Position numbers and translations under genes: made by a program. Below, piece by piece: positions 1-7,077 of a stretch of 22,566 nt of DNA. The notes under the pieces are model-generated. The model had not been told where the DNA came from, did not search any database, and saw only the letters and a list, made by a program, of their open reading frames with translations. This stretch comes from JAJZXY01 sp046706185 (lineage in GTDB: Archaea; Thermoplasmatota; Thermoplasmata; Sysuiplasmatales; Sysuiplasmataceae): NCBI GenBank assembly GCA_046706185.1, contig JBJKPR010000008.1, positions 1 through 22,566 of the forward strand, in the 5' to 3' direction. Positions within the stretch are counted from its first letter, which is position 1; every line of letters begins with the position of its first letter.

Positions 1-2
1 AC

Positions 3-107
3 ACCGGTGACGCGGACATGAATGCAGCACGGAACATCAGGCTGCTGGGGCTGGCGGGAGTCTATAGTCTCCGTTCGCTTCCAGACAGGTTCATAGGAGA
101 TATTTGA
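3..107 (+). CDS. tnpB: TnpB (IS200/IS605-family) C-terminal fragment, cut by window edge
   Basis: The open frame enters from the left edge and stops at TGA 105-107, giving 34 visible residues. It contains G-D-A-D-M-N-A-A-R-N-I, the signature at the end of TnpB/OrfB proteins: the last RuvC acidic residue (the Asp before x-N-A-A-x-N) just downstream of the zinc ribbon. TnpB is the RNA-guided nuclease of IS200/IS605 and IS1341-type elements, and its own 3' end usually overlaps the guide RNA. The tail after the motif is short, as is usual. Nothing can be said about the rest of the protein or about a tnpA partner, which would lie outside the window. The family call is confident because this motif is distinctive; whether the gene is intact cannot be seen. 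Confidence 0.85.
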   Translation, partial: TGDADMNAARNIRLLGLAGVYSLRSLPDRFIGDI

Positions 108-171
108 CTATGAAATCTGTAACTATCGCAGATCATACCTTCACCGTGTATGGACGCCTGAACCGGGTATG

Positions 172-211
172 GCGGCTGTCCGTCTTTCCTCCGGGTAACG
201 GCCTCAGCCGC
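172..211. repeat. Nested stem-loop between the tnpB end and the antiporter stop
   Basis: The outer arms GCGGCT (172-177) and AGCCGC (206-211) pair perfectly. The inner arms CCGT (180-183) and ACGG (198-201) also pair, leaving a loop of 14 bases. The right outer arm covers the antiporter stop codon (204-206). The structure could be a bidirectional terminator, the right-end or guide-RNA structure of the tnpB element, or a chance fold. A 7-bp direct repeat CCGGGTA (163-169 and 191-197) lies in the same place. Confidence 0.35.
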
Positions 212-1376
212 TTGTATCACTTCTCTCTTTTTCTTCAGCAGCTCCCTCCCTGATGAGAAGAGGAAAAAAGAGAGCGAAAATCACAGTTCCGAGCAGCAGC
301 AGCGAATAGAGGTCAGGGGTAATGAGGGAGGCGTTCAGTGCAGTAACTGCGATGACCACGCCAACAGCCCCTCGGCTACCGAGAAAACCGATCACGCTGT
401 TCACCTTGAGGTCAATCCGCATCACGCGCGAGAGTAGAACTATCAGGTATGAGCCCAGGCCACCGCTTATCAGAAGCAGGATTATGAGGACGAGCGTGTA
501 GTAAGGGCCGGGGAAAATCACGTTCAGCCCTGCGATTGTGAAGTATATTGGTATGAAAAAGCTGTCGTTCATCCTGTTCAGCGTTCTGGTGAGTATGCCG
601 AGTATCTCCTTGCCAACAACAAACTCGCTTATTATCATGCCTGCAAAGAATGCGCCTAGCACGTAGGTGAAACCGATGGTCTGAAAGAACGTTGCTGCAA
701 GCAGACCACCGAGTATGACAGAGCCGAATATGACTCTCTCACCGTGCTCAGTCGCATGGAGTCGCGAGAATGCCCTCACAAGCGCATCCGAGTTCCTCGC
801 TATGATAAAGTCTGCAACAAAGAGGGCAACAAGGAATGAAAACACCGCCACGATCTTGGTAAGAAACAGCCCGGTGTCAAGGAATGAAGAGAGAAGAACG
901 AATGCTATCAGGTCTGAGATTATGACGCTCGAGATGATGACCTGCCCTGAAGGTTCCTGGAGTAGGCCGTACCCCTTCACGAGTATTGATACTATTGAAA
1001 TTGAGGGCACACCGATCGAGAGCGATACGATGGTAGAGGCAGCAAGTGGCTCATGAAAGACAAAGTAGAGGATCTCGGTCATCATTAGCAGTGGAAGTGC
1101 AAAGCTGACTATCGTGAGGGGTATTGCCTTCCTGTATGACCTGAAAATGGAAGATGTTGTCATTTCAATTCCTATCAGAAGCATTATGAAGAAAAGTGCA
1201 ACATCCGAAATGCTCGTGAGTTCTGCGCTCGGACCCGCCAGACCCAGTATTGCCGGACCAAAGACAAAGCCGCCCAGTATCTCTCCGGCCACAGCGGCAA
1301 ACCTGAAATGTTCAAAAACCTGGCCGAGGACAAGGCCGACACCGAGCAGTATCAGTATTGAAGTAATCACGAGCAT
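204..1376 (-). CDS. Cation:proton antiporter, CPA2/Kef-NapA type
   Basis: This is a 390-residue, almost entirely hydrophobic protein with about 12 membrane segments, the length and composition of a CPA2 (Kef/NapA/GerN-like) exchanger without a C-terminal nucleotide-binding domain. The N-terminal part has the glycine-rich GEILGGFVFGP motif (about 31-41) and the G-I-E segment near residue 70. The candidate ion-binding Asp is D155 in I-S-D-L-I-A-F. It is preceded by Ser, not by a second Asp as in electrogenic NapA-type proteins, so electroneutral exchange is a guess. It acts in the cytoplasmic membrane in Na+ or K+/H+ exchange and pH control. The ATG at 1376 is preceded by GGTGA with 6-base spacing, so the mRNA is probably leadered. 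A TATA-like GATATATC lies at 1441-1448 on this strand. The ion cannot be told from sequence. Confidence 0.88.
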   Translation of the reverse strand: MLVITSILILLGVGLVLGQVFEHFRFAAVAGEILGGFVFGPAILGLAGPSAELTSISDVALFFIMLLIGIEMTTSSIFRSYRKAIPLTIVSFALPLLMMTEILYFVFHEPLAASTIVSLSIGVPSISIVSILVKGYGLLQEPSGQVIISSVIISDLIAFVLLSSFLDTGLFLTKIVAVFSFLVALFVADFIIARNSDALVRAFSRLHATEHGERVIFGSVILGGLLAATFFQTIGFTYVLGAFFAGMIISEFVVGKEILGILTRTLNRMNDSFFIPIYFTIAGLNVIFPGPYYTLVLIILLLISGGLGSYLIVLLSRVMRIDLKVNSVIGFLGSRGAVGVVIAVTALNASLITPDLYSLLLLGTVIFALFFPLLIREGAAEEKERSDTSG

Positions 1377-1382
1377 GTGAGT

Positions 1383-1457
1383 TCACCGTCGGCTCCGTCC
1401 ATGCGTCTTATGCATCTCTTGTAATATTACGGTCATCCCCGATATATCCGGTTCCAT
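1383..1457 (-). CDS. Candidate 24-residue leader ORF upstream of the antiporter
   Basis: A 24-codon frame begins M-E-P-D-I-S-G and ends G-R-S-R-R. A strong GGAGGA ribosome binding site (1465-1470) stands 7 bases before its ATG. Its TGA lies inside the GGTGA that precedes the antiporter ATG, only 6 bases from that start, so translation of the two could be coupled. Against it: the region also contains the most TATA-like sequence for the antiporter (GATATATC, 1441-1448), which would put the transcript start inside this ORF, and the peptide resembles nothing I know. This is a weak call. Confidence 0.25.
   Translation of the reverse strand: MEPDISGMTVILQEMHKTHGRSRR
1421..1430. promoter_or_regulatory. 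10-bp perfect palindrome GTAATATTAC in the antiporter upstream region
   Basis: GTAAT and ATTAC form a perfect dyad with no spacer. It lies about 45-54 bases before the antiporter ATG and about 20 bases downstream of the GATATATC box on the minus strand, close to where transcription would start. The position suits a repressor operator, but AT-rich palindromes of this size also occur by chance. Confidence 0.25.
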
Positions 1458-1624
1458 ATTATTCTCCTCCGACCTGACTGCCCGGTGCCCTTCAGTGCTC
1501 CCCTGCTGACTGATGCCCGCCTGCAGTATGTGGAAAGAACCAGTGTGGACCTGATGGTTCCCCGGAACGGGAACAGCCGCGAAGAGGTGCATGGCGGCCG
1601 GACCCAGCCCCTTCCCCTATAATG

Positions 1625-1633
1625 CTTAATATA
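1625..1633 (+). promoter_or_regulatory. TATA-like box of the flippase gene; decides its start
   Basis: CTTAATATA lies 30 bases before the ATG at 1655, the same geometry as the boxes before rmlA and the GT2 gene at 17317. It overlaps the region just after the first possible ATG (1622), so a transcript made from it could not include that codon. This favours a leaderless start at 1655. Confidence 0.55.
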
Positions 1634-1654
1634 CCTGTGGCAATGCGAACGCCG

Positions 1655-3166
1655 ATGGAAGAGCCGCAGGGGAAAGATTCTATAGGGAGGGGCATTGTTT
1701 TCCAGTATGCATACTATGCCGCACTGACCCTATCGGGAGCGGCGTTCTATATCTACGTGACACACCTCTTTCCCAGATCCACAGTCGGTTCAATCGCATT
1801 GCTGCTTGCAATTGTGGGCCTCTTCCCTGCTTTCTTCACCCTCGGCCTCCAGTACGGATGGCAGCATTTCGTCTCCTATGCGATAGGGGAGAACAACGTT
1901 GACGAGATCAACAGGCTTGTGAGCCAGGCGGTCAGAACGGGTCTGATGCTCGCTGCGGCCGCAGTACTATTCCTTGTTGTCACCGCGCATTACATATCCA
2001 TCCTCTTCTTCCACACGGCAGCCTACACGACGCTGGTGCTTCTGCTTGGTCTTGACATTCCATCCGCCATAATGATCACAATACTGAACGGCATCATGCT
2101 CGGACTTCAGAAATTCAGGAGATCAGGCATGATCGGTATGTCATACGTTGTGCTGGTCTACGGCTCATCTGTTGTGCTTCTGAACGTATTTCACTCACTC
2201 AACGCGGTTCCAATAGGATGGGGGATAGGGTACATAATTGGTGTTGTTCTGTACTACCTCGAGCTCTCCAAGGCACACATCCGGCAGGCAAAGGGAAGGA
2301 GGGAGCTCAGCGACATATTCAGATACTCCGTTCCGCTGTACGCAACAGGCATACTCAGCTTCGGCGCCAGTTACATAGACAGACTGACAGTCGCATTTCT
2401 CAAGGACCTGTCGAGTATCGGAGTGTACACACTCGTCCTGCTCGTGGTCAGCGGCACCGGGCTTCTGAGCGCGCCGATTGGCGGCATTGTGTTCTCTAAG
2501 TTCTCCGAATTCTATGCGAGAAAGGACAGGGATATGATCCGGGAGGGCGTCCGCATTTCGATCAGCGCAGCATCTGTCCTCTACGTTCCCGCAGCGCTGG
2601 GCCTATCTGCCCTTTCGGTGCCTGTTTTGAGGGTTCTCGGCGGTCCTGACTATGTTGTTGGAAGTCTCCCCCTTGCAATCATACTCTCCGTCAATGCGCT
2701 CTTCATAGGAGGCGCGACGCTGAACAGTGCACTGCAGGGTACCAGGAAGACGCACGTCTTTGTACTGTCTGCCTCAATGTCTCTTCTCTCGAACCTGGTG
2801 CTGTCTGTTGCGCTCATACCTGTCTTCTCTCTAGTAGGTGCCGCAATCGGTTTCTCATCTGTCACGGCAGTCGGTTTCTCCATAATCTATTACTACGCGA
2901 GGAAGTCCGATGTTGTCAGGGTTGACGTGAGAATGCTGTCCAAGATTTGGCTGTCAGCCCTAGTTATGGCTGTGGCCATATTCATGTTCGCGACAGTAAC
3001 CGGTTTCTCAGGGATACTGATACCGCTCTATGTCCTGGCTGGCATTGTCGTATATCTGCTGATGCTGAGGGCCACATCCGCAATAAGCAGGAGGGACAAG
3101 GAACTCCTGCTGCGCCTGATACCCGCGGGGCTCGCACCGCTCAGGACATTTGTGGAGCTTCTTTGA
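1655..3166 (+). CDS. Oligosaccharide flippase (Wzx-like, MOP superfamily)
   Basis: This is a 503-residue membrane protein with about 14 hydrophobic segments arranged as in Wzx/RfbX/MurJ-type exporters of the MOP superfamily. Features include an N-terminal cytoplasmic stub, then an early Y-x-A-L-T-L-S-G-A-A membrane helix; a central charged loop near the repeat boundary (S-D-I-F-R-Y-S-V-P-L-Y, which restarts the fold as in other flippases); and a short basic C-terminus. Such proteins move lipid-linked glycans across the cytoplasmic membrane, and the surrounding glycosyltransferases and rmlAB support that role. In-frame starts exist at 1622, 1643 and 1655. I chose 1655 because of the promoter box at 1625-1633 and because the extra 11 residues add nothing to the fold. 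The substrate is unknown. Confidence 0.87.
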   Translation: MEEPQGKDSIGRGIVFQYAYYAALTLSGAAFYIYVTHLFPRSTVGSIALLLAIVGLFPAFFTLGLQYGWQHFVSYAIGENNVDEINRLVSQAVRTGLMLAAAAVLFLVVTAHYISILFFHTAAYTTLVLLLGLDIPSAIMITILNGIMLGLQKFRRSGMIGMSYVVLVYGSSVVLLNVFHSLNAVPIGWGIGYIIGVVLYYLELSKAHIRQAKGRRELSDIFRYSVPLYATGILSFGASYIDRLTVAFLKDLSSIGVYTLVLLVVSGTGLLSAPIGGIVFSKFSEFYARKDRDMIREGVRISISAASVLYVPAALGLSALSVPVLRVLGGPDYVVGSLPLAIILSVNALFIGGATLNSALQGTRKTHVFVLSASMSLLSNLVLSVALIPVFSLVGAAIGFSSVTAVGFSIIYYYARKSDVVRVDVRMLSKIWLSALVMAVAIFMFATVTGFSGILIPLYVLAGIVVYLLMLRATSAISRRDKELLLRLIPAGLAPLRTFVELL

Positions 3167-3208
3167 ATGCACGAATGCGCTGTTGTACTTAGCCATCCGG
3201 CATGTAAT

Positions 3209-3255
3209 CACGCTGCAGTTTGAACCCCCCTGCAGTGGCTGAAAACCACGCTGCA
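3209..3255. repeat. Direct and inverted repeats upstream of the efflux-pump promoter
   Basis: CACGCTGCA occurs twice in direct orientation, at 3209-3217 and 3247-3255, 38 bases apart. The second copy also pairs imperfectly with TGCAGTGG (3231-3238) across a 7-base spacer. The cluster ends only a few bases before the TATA-like box at 3262. This is the expected place for a regulator of a drug-efflux gene, but no regulator gene is nearby. Confidence 0.35.
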
Positions 3256-3261
3256 AATGTA

Positions 3262-3268
3262 CTTAACA
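3262..3268 (+). promoter_or_regulatory. TATA-like box of the MFS efflux gene
   Basis: CTTAACA begins exactly 26 bases before the ATG at 3288. No ribosome binding site lies between, so the mRNA is probably leaderless. This supports the first ATG over the second in-frame ATG at 3297. Confidence 0.55.
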
Positions 3269-3287
3269 ATGACCAGCCTAGCAAGTT

Positions 3288-4799
3288 ATGACCTGCATGA
3301 AGGAGGAGAGCAATCAGGTAACTGTTCCCACGGACAGTGGTTACAGAACAATCACGATTGCAATTGTCATGATGGGAGTGATGATGACAGCTGTTGACAC
3401 GACAGCAGTTGTGCTTGGCCTCCCTGTGATGATTACCGATTTGCACTCGAACATAGCAAGCATGGTGTGGGTGATCATGGCATACCTTCTCGTTCTGGCT
3501 GTTGTCGGAACGCAGGTGGGAAGGCTGGGCGATATGCTCGGAAGGGTCAGGATGTACAACCTGGGCTTCGGGATATTCACGCTTGGCTCTTTCCTTTCAG
3601 GTATTGCCTCAAACGACACCGGGATCATAGCATTCAGGGTGCTGCAGGGGCTTGGCGGCGCGTTCATCTTCTCAAACAGCGGGGCGATAATTGCAGATAC
3701 GTTTCCGCCTTCCCAGAGGGGAAAGGCTTACGGCTACAGCGGTGTCGGCTTTTCAGCCGGTGCGGTCCTCGGCATACTTGTTGGCGGCGCTTTTGTGACC
3801 TTCCTGAGCTGGCGCTACATCTTCTTCATAAATGTACCGATCGGAATAGCCGCAGCCCTGGCCGGTTATTACAAACTGCACGATGTCTCCCCGAGGATCA
3901 GCAGCAAATTCGACGTGCCGGGCATAACCCTCCTCATGGCAGGAGTATTCCTCATACTCTACTCCATGACAGACATAACAGGTTCGGGCCTGTCGACCAG
4001 TTCAGTGCTTGAGCTGCTTGCCGGGCTCGTGATTGTTGCGGTGTTTGTGGCGTGGGAAACGTACTCTCCTTCTCCGCTGCTCGACCTTTCACTCATGAAG
4101 GAGAGGGTCCTGTTCGCTTCGATGTTCGCCGCCTTCTTCCAGGCGATCGCAAGTTACGCTGTCCTCTTCCTGGTGATAATGTACCTGCAGGGTCCCCGGG
4201 GACTGACCCCGTGGGACGCATCAATCCTTCTCGTTCCAGCTTACATATTGTCCAGCTTCGTGGCACCTGTTGCAGGGAAGCTGTCTGATGGCGTAGGGGC
4301 AAGGGTCGTTGCATCAATAGGTCTTCTGCTCCAGGCAGCCGGTATTTTCATTTACTCGACCCTGAGCCTCGACACACCGCTGGAATATGTCCTTCTGGGG
4401 GCAGCCGTCAACGGCATTGGAACAAGCATGTTCTTCCCTGCAAACAACAGCGCTGTCATGGCAAGCGCGCCGCCCAGAGCGTACGGTGTGACATCCGGTC
4501 TTCTCAGGACGCTGTCCAACATAGGCATGGTGGTGAGCTTTGCGGTTGCGCTCCTCATAGCCTCCCTGTCCATACCGAGGGAACTCGCTTTCGAGATATT
4601 CCTCGGGGTGAGCGGAATTCACGGTCAGCTCGCTTCAGCATTCATTGACGGCATTCATGTCGCACTGCTCGCATCCATCTCGCTTATAATTGTTGCACTT
4701 GTCCTCTCAGTCCTCAGGGGGAAGGAGGCAAGGACCGAAAAGGGACAGCACCCTGTGGCGGTAGAAGGAGTGAAGTCACCTGGAAGAGCCGACAAGTGA
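3288..4799 (+). CDS. MFS multidrug efflux transporter, DHA2 (14-TM, EmrB/QacA) family
   Basis: This 503-residue protein has about 14 membrane segments, the usual DHA2 length. Family motifs are clear. The D1 motif lies in TM1 around D37 (A-V-D-T-T-A-V-V-L-G-L-P). Motif A is G-R-L-G-D-M-L-G-R-V-R at 78-88, motif B is R-V-L-Q-G-L-G-G-A at 117-125, and antiporter motif C runs over about 152-167 (G-V-G-F-S-A-G-A-V-L-G-I-L-V-G-G). It is followed by S-W-R-Y-I-F-F-I-N-V-P-I-G, a DHA2 hallmark. These proteins export drugs or amphiphilic compounds in exchange for protons. It has its own promoter 121 bases after the flippase, so the two need not be one operon. The C-terminal tail is short, charged and cytoplasmic. 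The substrate cannot be predicted. Confidence 0.92.
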   Translation: MTCMKEESNQVTVPTDSGYRTITIAIVMMGVMMTAVDTTAVVLGLPVMITDLHSNIASMVWVIMAYLLVLAVVGTQVGRLGDMLGRVRMYNLGFGIFTLGSFLSGIASNDTGIIAFRVLQGLGGAFIFSNSGAIIADTFPPSQRGKAYGYSGVGFSAGAVLGILVGGAFVTFLSWRYIFFINVPIGIAAALAGYYKLHDVSPRISSKFDVPGITLLMAGVFLILYSMTDITGSGLSTSSVLELLAGLVIVAVFVAWETYSPSPLLDLSLMKERVLFASMFAAFFQAIASYAVLFLVIMYLQGPRGLTPWDASILLVPAYILSSFVAPVAGKLSDGVGARVVASIGLLLQAAGIFIYSTLSLDTPLEYVLLGAAVNGIGTSMFFPANNSAVMASAPPRAYGVTSGLLRTLSNIGMVVSFAVALLIASLSIPRELAFEIFLGVSGIHGQLASAFIDGIHVALLASISLIIVALVLSVLRGKEARTEKGQHPVAVEGVKSPGRADK

Positions 4800-4816
4800 A
4801 CGGACTTGCGCAGGCG

Positions 4817-4830
4817 TTGCCGGCAGGCAA
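4817..4830. terminator. Small hairpin between convergent genes
   Basis: TTGCC (4817-4821) and GGCAA (4826-4830) pair across a 4-base loop in the 36-base gap between the convergent MFS and dehydrogenase genes. It is short and lacks an oligo-T tail, so a terminator role is only suggested by position. Confidence 0.25.
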
Positions 4831-4835
4831 TGAAC

Positions 4836-5804
4836 TCAATTGTGAAGCAGCACCTTGACCGCCTTCTTCCGGGGATCCGATGCCGTCCTAATCGCCTTCT
4901 CAAACTCGGCCATTGGAAACCTGTGTGTGATCATGCTGCCCACATCAAGCAGACCGCCCTCAACCATCTTGAGTGCTCTGCGTTTTTCGGCAATGGTGTA
5001 GGCCACAACGGCGACCACGTTTGTCTCTGCTTCGAGACTGACCGCATCCTGCGCGCCACTCACAAACGCCAGCCTGCCATCTGCGGTGACGACCTCAAGC
5101 GCCTCCCTGACGGCACTCCTGCTCCCAGCGGCCTCAACGACATACAGTGTGCTGTTTCTTGAAGCACGTCTGATCTCAGGGACGGGGTTAACAGCACTGC
5201 AGTCGATAACATGGTCAGCGCCGTACATGGATGAGAGCCTGAGCCTGTGGTCGAGCATGTCTGCTGCTATTACCCTGAGTCCCCTCAGCCTCGCGACCTG
5301 GGTGATGCACAGGCCCACTGGCCCCTGACCTATAACTACAACCCAGCCTGTCTTTCGGGGCCTGAGCACATCCAGCGTATGGATGGCAAGAGCGGCGGGC
5401 TCAAGGCACGCTGCTTCCTCCATGCTGATGCTGTCGGGAATGCGATAGACATTCTTCTCCGGAAGGACGGCCTCCTCAGCAAAGAAACCGTTACTGTCGA
5501 ACCCCATGTAGCTCGTTTCGGCACAAAGGTTCTGCATGCCCGATTTGCAGTAGCGGCATGAGCCGCACCACTTCTGGAACTCAAGCGCAACCCTCCTGCC
5601 GGAGCCGTGCAGAATGCCAGATGCATCATGGCCGAGAATGATCCCTTTCCTGGCGGCCCATTCGCCTGAATAGAAGTGAATGTCTGTCCCGCATATGCTC
5701 GCATTTTCTATTCTGACGCGCACCTCCCCTCTCCTGGCACGCGGGGCCGAAATGTCCCTTACTGATGTTCGTCCTGGTGAGCCGTACACTACCGCTTTCA
5801 ACAT
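4836..5804 (-). CDS. Zinc-dependent alcohol/polyol dehydrogenase (MDR superfamily)
   Basis: This 322-residue medium-chain dehydrogenase has its catalytic zinc site formed by C38 (S-I-C-G-T-D), H59 and probably E135 (L-E-P-A-A-L-A-I-H), as in sorbitol/threonine dehydrogenases. The usual G-H-E is G-H-D here (D60). The structural zinc lobe is complete, with C80, C83, C86 and C94 (spacing 2, 2, 7). The Rossmann loop is G-Q-G-P-V-G-L (159-165). It would oxidise a sugar, polyol or alcohol with NAD(P). A frame extends upstream to a TTG at 5831, but a TATA-like CTTGATAT lies at 5825-5832, inside that extension. The family normally begins M-x-A, which fits M-L-K-A-V-V at 5804. It is convergent with the MFS gene and has its own promoter. 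The substrate is unknown. Confidence 0.88.
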   Translation of the reverse strand: MLKAVVYGSPGRTSVRDISAPRARRGEVRVRIENASICGTDIHFYSGEWAARKGIILGHDASGILHGSGRRVALEFQKWCGSCRYCKSGMQNLCAETSYMGFDSNGFFAEEAVLPEKNVYRIPDSISMEEAACLEPAALAIHTLDVLRPRKTGWVVVIGQGPVGLCITQVARLRGLRVIAADMLDHRLRLSSMYGADHVIDCSAVNPVPEIRRASRNSTLYVVEAAGSRSAVREALEVVTADGRLAFVSGAQDAVSLEAETNVVAVVAYTIAEKRRALKMVEGGLLDVGSMITHRFPMAEFEKAIRTASDPRKKAVKVLLHN

Positions 5805-5824
5805 GATCGCCATGGCGTGAACAG

Positions 5825-5832
5825 ATATCAAG
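5825..5832 (-). promoter_or_regulatory. TATA-like box of the dehydrogenase; decides its start
   Basis: On the minus strand CTTGATAT begins 28 bases before the ATG at 5804. It sits inside the possible upstream extension of the frame, which argues that translation begins at 5804 and that the message is leaderless. Confidence 0.45.
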
Positions 5833-5966
5833 CATTCCAGACGCCTGCCTCACATGCGGCCGGTCTGGCAACGAAGCACAGATTCAAGAAACCCGTGCTT
5901 TTCCACCGCCCATCTTCATGAGTTTGATGCAGGAGCAGCAGACTGGATCGGGAAAGTGACGGGAGG

Positions 5967-5975
5967 ATATTAAAG
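5967..5975 (+). promoter_or_regulatory. TATA-like box of rmlA
   Basis: ATATTAAAG is about 30 bases before the GTG start of rmlA, with no ribosome binding site between. This supports a leaderless message starting with GTG. An ATG at 5996 overlaps the GTG but is in another frame. Confidence 0.55.
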
Positions 5976-5997
5976 AGGGTTTTCCCATCAGACTCAT

Positions 5998-7068
5998 GTG
6001 AAAGGCGTCCTGCTTCACGGAGGGAAAGGGACCAGGCTCAAACCCATTACATACACAGAAGTGAAGCAGCTTCTGCCTGTTGCAGGGAAGCCGATAAGCC
6101 AGTATTGCCTGGAGGATATGATTGCAATAGGCATCAGCGAGGTGAGCATAGTTGTTGGCTCTGTCGGTGCTGCGGATGTAATGCAGCACTACGGTGACGG
6201 CTCAAGGTGGGGGATAAGCATAACGTACACGCACCAGCCCGAGCCCCTCGGGATAGCACATGCAGTGGGGCTGGTGGAGAATTTCGTCGGTGACGACCCG
6301 TTTGTGGTGTACCTTGGAGACAACCTTGTCCACGGCGGAATAGGCAGGCTGCGAGACAGTTTCATTGATGGAAGGTACGACGCGTATGTTGCCCTCTCAA
6401 GGGTCAAAACGCCCGAACGGTACGGTGTCGCAGAGATCAGCCATGGCAGACTTGTGGGGCTCGAGGAAAAACCGAAACAGCCGAAGAGCAATCTTGCCCT
6501 GACCGGCATTTACTTCCTGAGGCAGTCCGTGTTCCAGGTAATAAGGGAGCTTAAGCCGTCATGGCGCGGAGAGCTTGAAATCACTGAAGCATTGCAGAAG
6601 CTCGTCGACAGGGGAATGAATGTAGGGTGCGACGAGATTGTCGGCTGGTGGAAAGACACAGGAACGGCCGAAGACATGCTCGATGCCAACAGGCTCATTC
6701 TAGACGGCATCAGGCGGAGCACAGAGAGCGTGAGAAGGCATGAGCACAACATAACAGGGAGGGTTATGGTAGGCAACAATGTCCAGCTGGACGACGCCAC
6801 CAGGATAAAGGGGCCCTGTTACATAGGGGAGGGAACGGCGATATCAAACACATACGTTGGACCGAACACGAGCATAGGAAGCAACTGCATCCTGAAAGGT
6901 GTGGAGATAGAGGACTCTATCGTGATGGACAACTGCAACATCAACGGCGAAGGGGGTGTCAGCATACACGAGAGCCTCATAGGCACGGGCTGCACAGTGG
7001 TGAAGGGTAACAGCGTGAGGAAGGGAACGAAGCTGATCGTCGGGCGCGATTCGAAGATAAGCCTGTGA
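5998..7068 (+). CDS. rmlA: Glucose-1-phosphate thymidylyltransferase, long (RmlA-long) form
   Basis: This 356-residue nucleotidyltransferase would make dTDP-glucose from dTTP and glucose 1-phosphate in the cytoplasm, the first step of dTDP-deoxysugar synthesis. The N-terminus carries the nucleotide-binding signature L-L-H-G-G-K-G-T-R-L-K-P-I-T with K-Q-L-L-P-V-A-G-K-P-I (about 5-32). H-G-G and S-Q-Y after K-P-I are typical of archaeal long forms. The metal-binding G-D-N is at 107-109, and E-E-K-P follows mid-domain. From about 240 onward a left-handed beta-helix of hexapeptide-like repeats (I-V-M-D-N-C, I-G-T-G-C) replaces the short C-terminus of bacterial RmlA. The start is GTG. It ends 9 bases from the convergent rmlB stop. 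A uridylyl- or other sugar-1-phosphate specificity is possible, but adjacent rmlB favours dTDP-glucose. Confidence 0.9.
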   Translation: MKGVLLHGGKGTRLKPITYTEVKQLLPVAGKPISQYCLEDMIAIGISEVSIVVGSVGAADVMQHYGDGSRWGISITYTHQPEPLGIAHAVGLVENFVGDDPFVVYLGDNLVHGGIGRLRDSFIDGRYDAYVALSRVKTPERYGVAEISHGRLVGLEEKPKQPKSNLALTGIYFLRQSVFQVIRELKPSWRGELEITEALQKLVDRGMNVGCDEIVGWWKDTGTAEDMLDANRLILDGIRRSTESVRRHEHNITGRVMVGNNVQLDDATRIKGPCYIGEGTAISNTYVGPNTSIGSNCILKGVEIEDSIVMDNCNINGEGGVSIHESLIGTGCTVVKGNSVRKGTKLIVGRDSKISL

Positions 7069-7077
7069 ACCGGCATT

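Noticed and set aside
1492..1695. Minus-strand frame of 67 codons between the antiporter and the flippase
   Set aside because: Overlaps the flippase promoter and start, Gly/Ser/Arg-rich, and has no start signal.
3181..3260. TTCAAAC on the minus strand, tRNA-like T-loop
   Set aside because: The flanking bases do not form a T-arm stem or an acceptor stem, so no tRNA is present.
3467..4012. Open frame of 181 codons inside the MFS gene
   Set aside because: Out-of-frame shadow of a strong DHA2 coding sequence; composition is Arg/Pro/Cys-rich with no domain.
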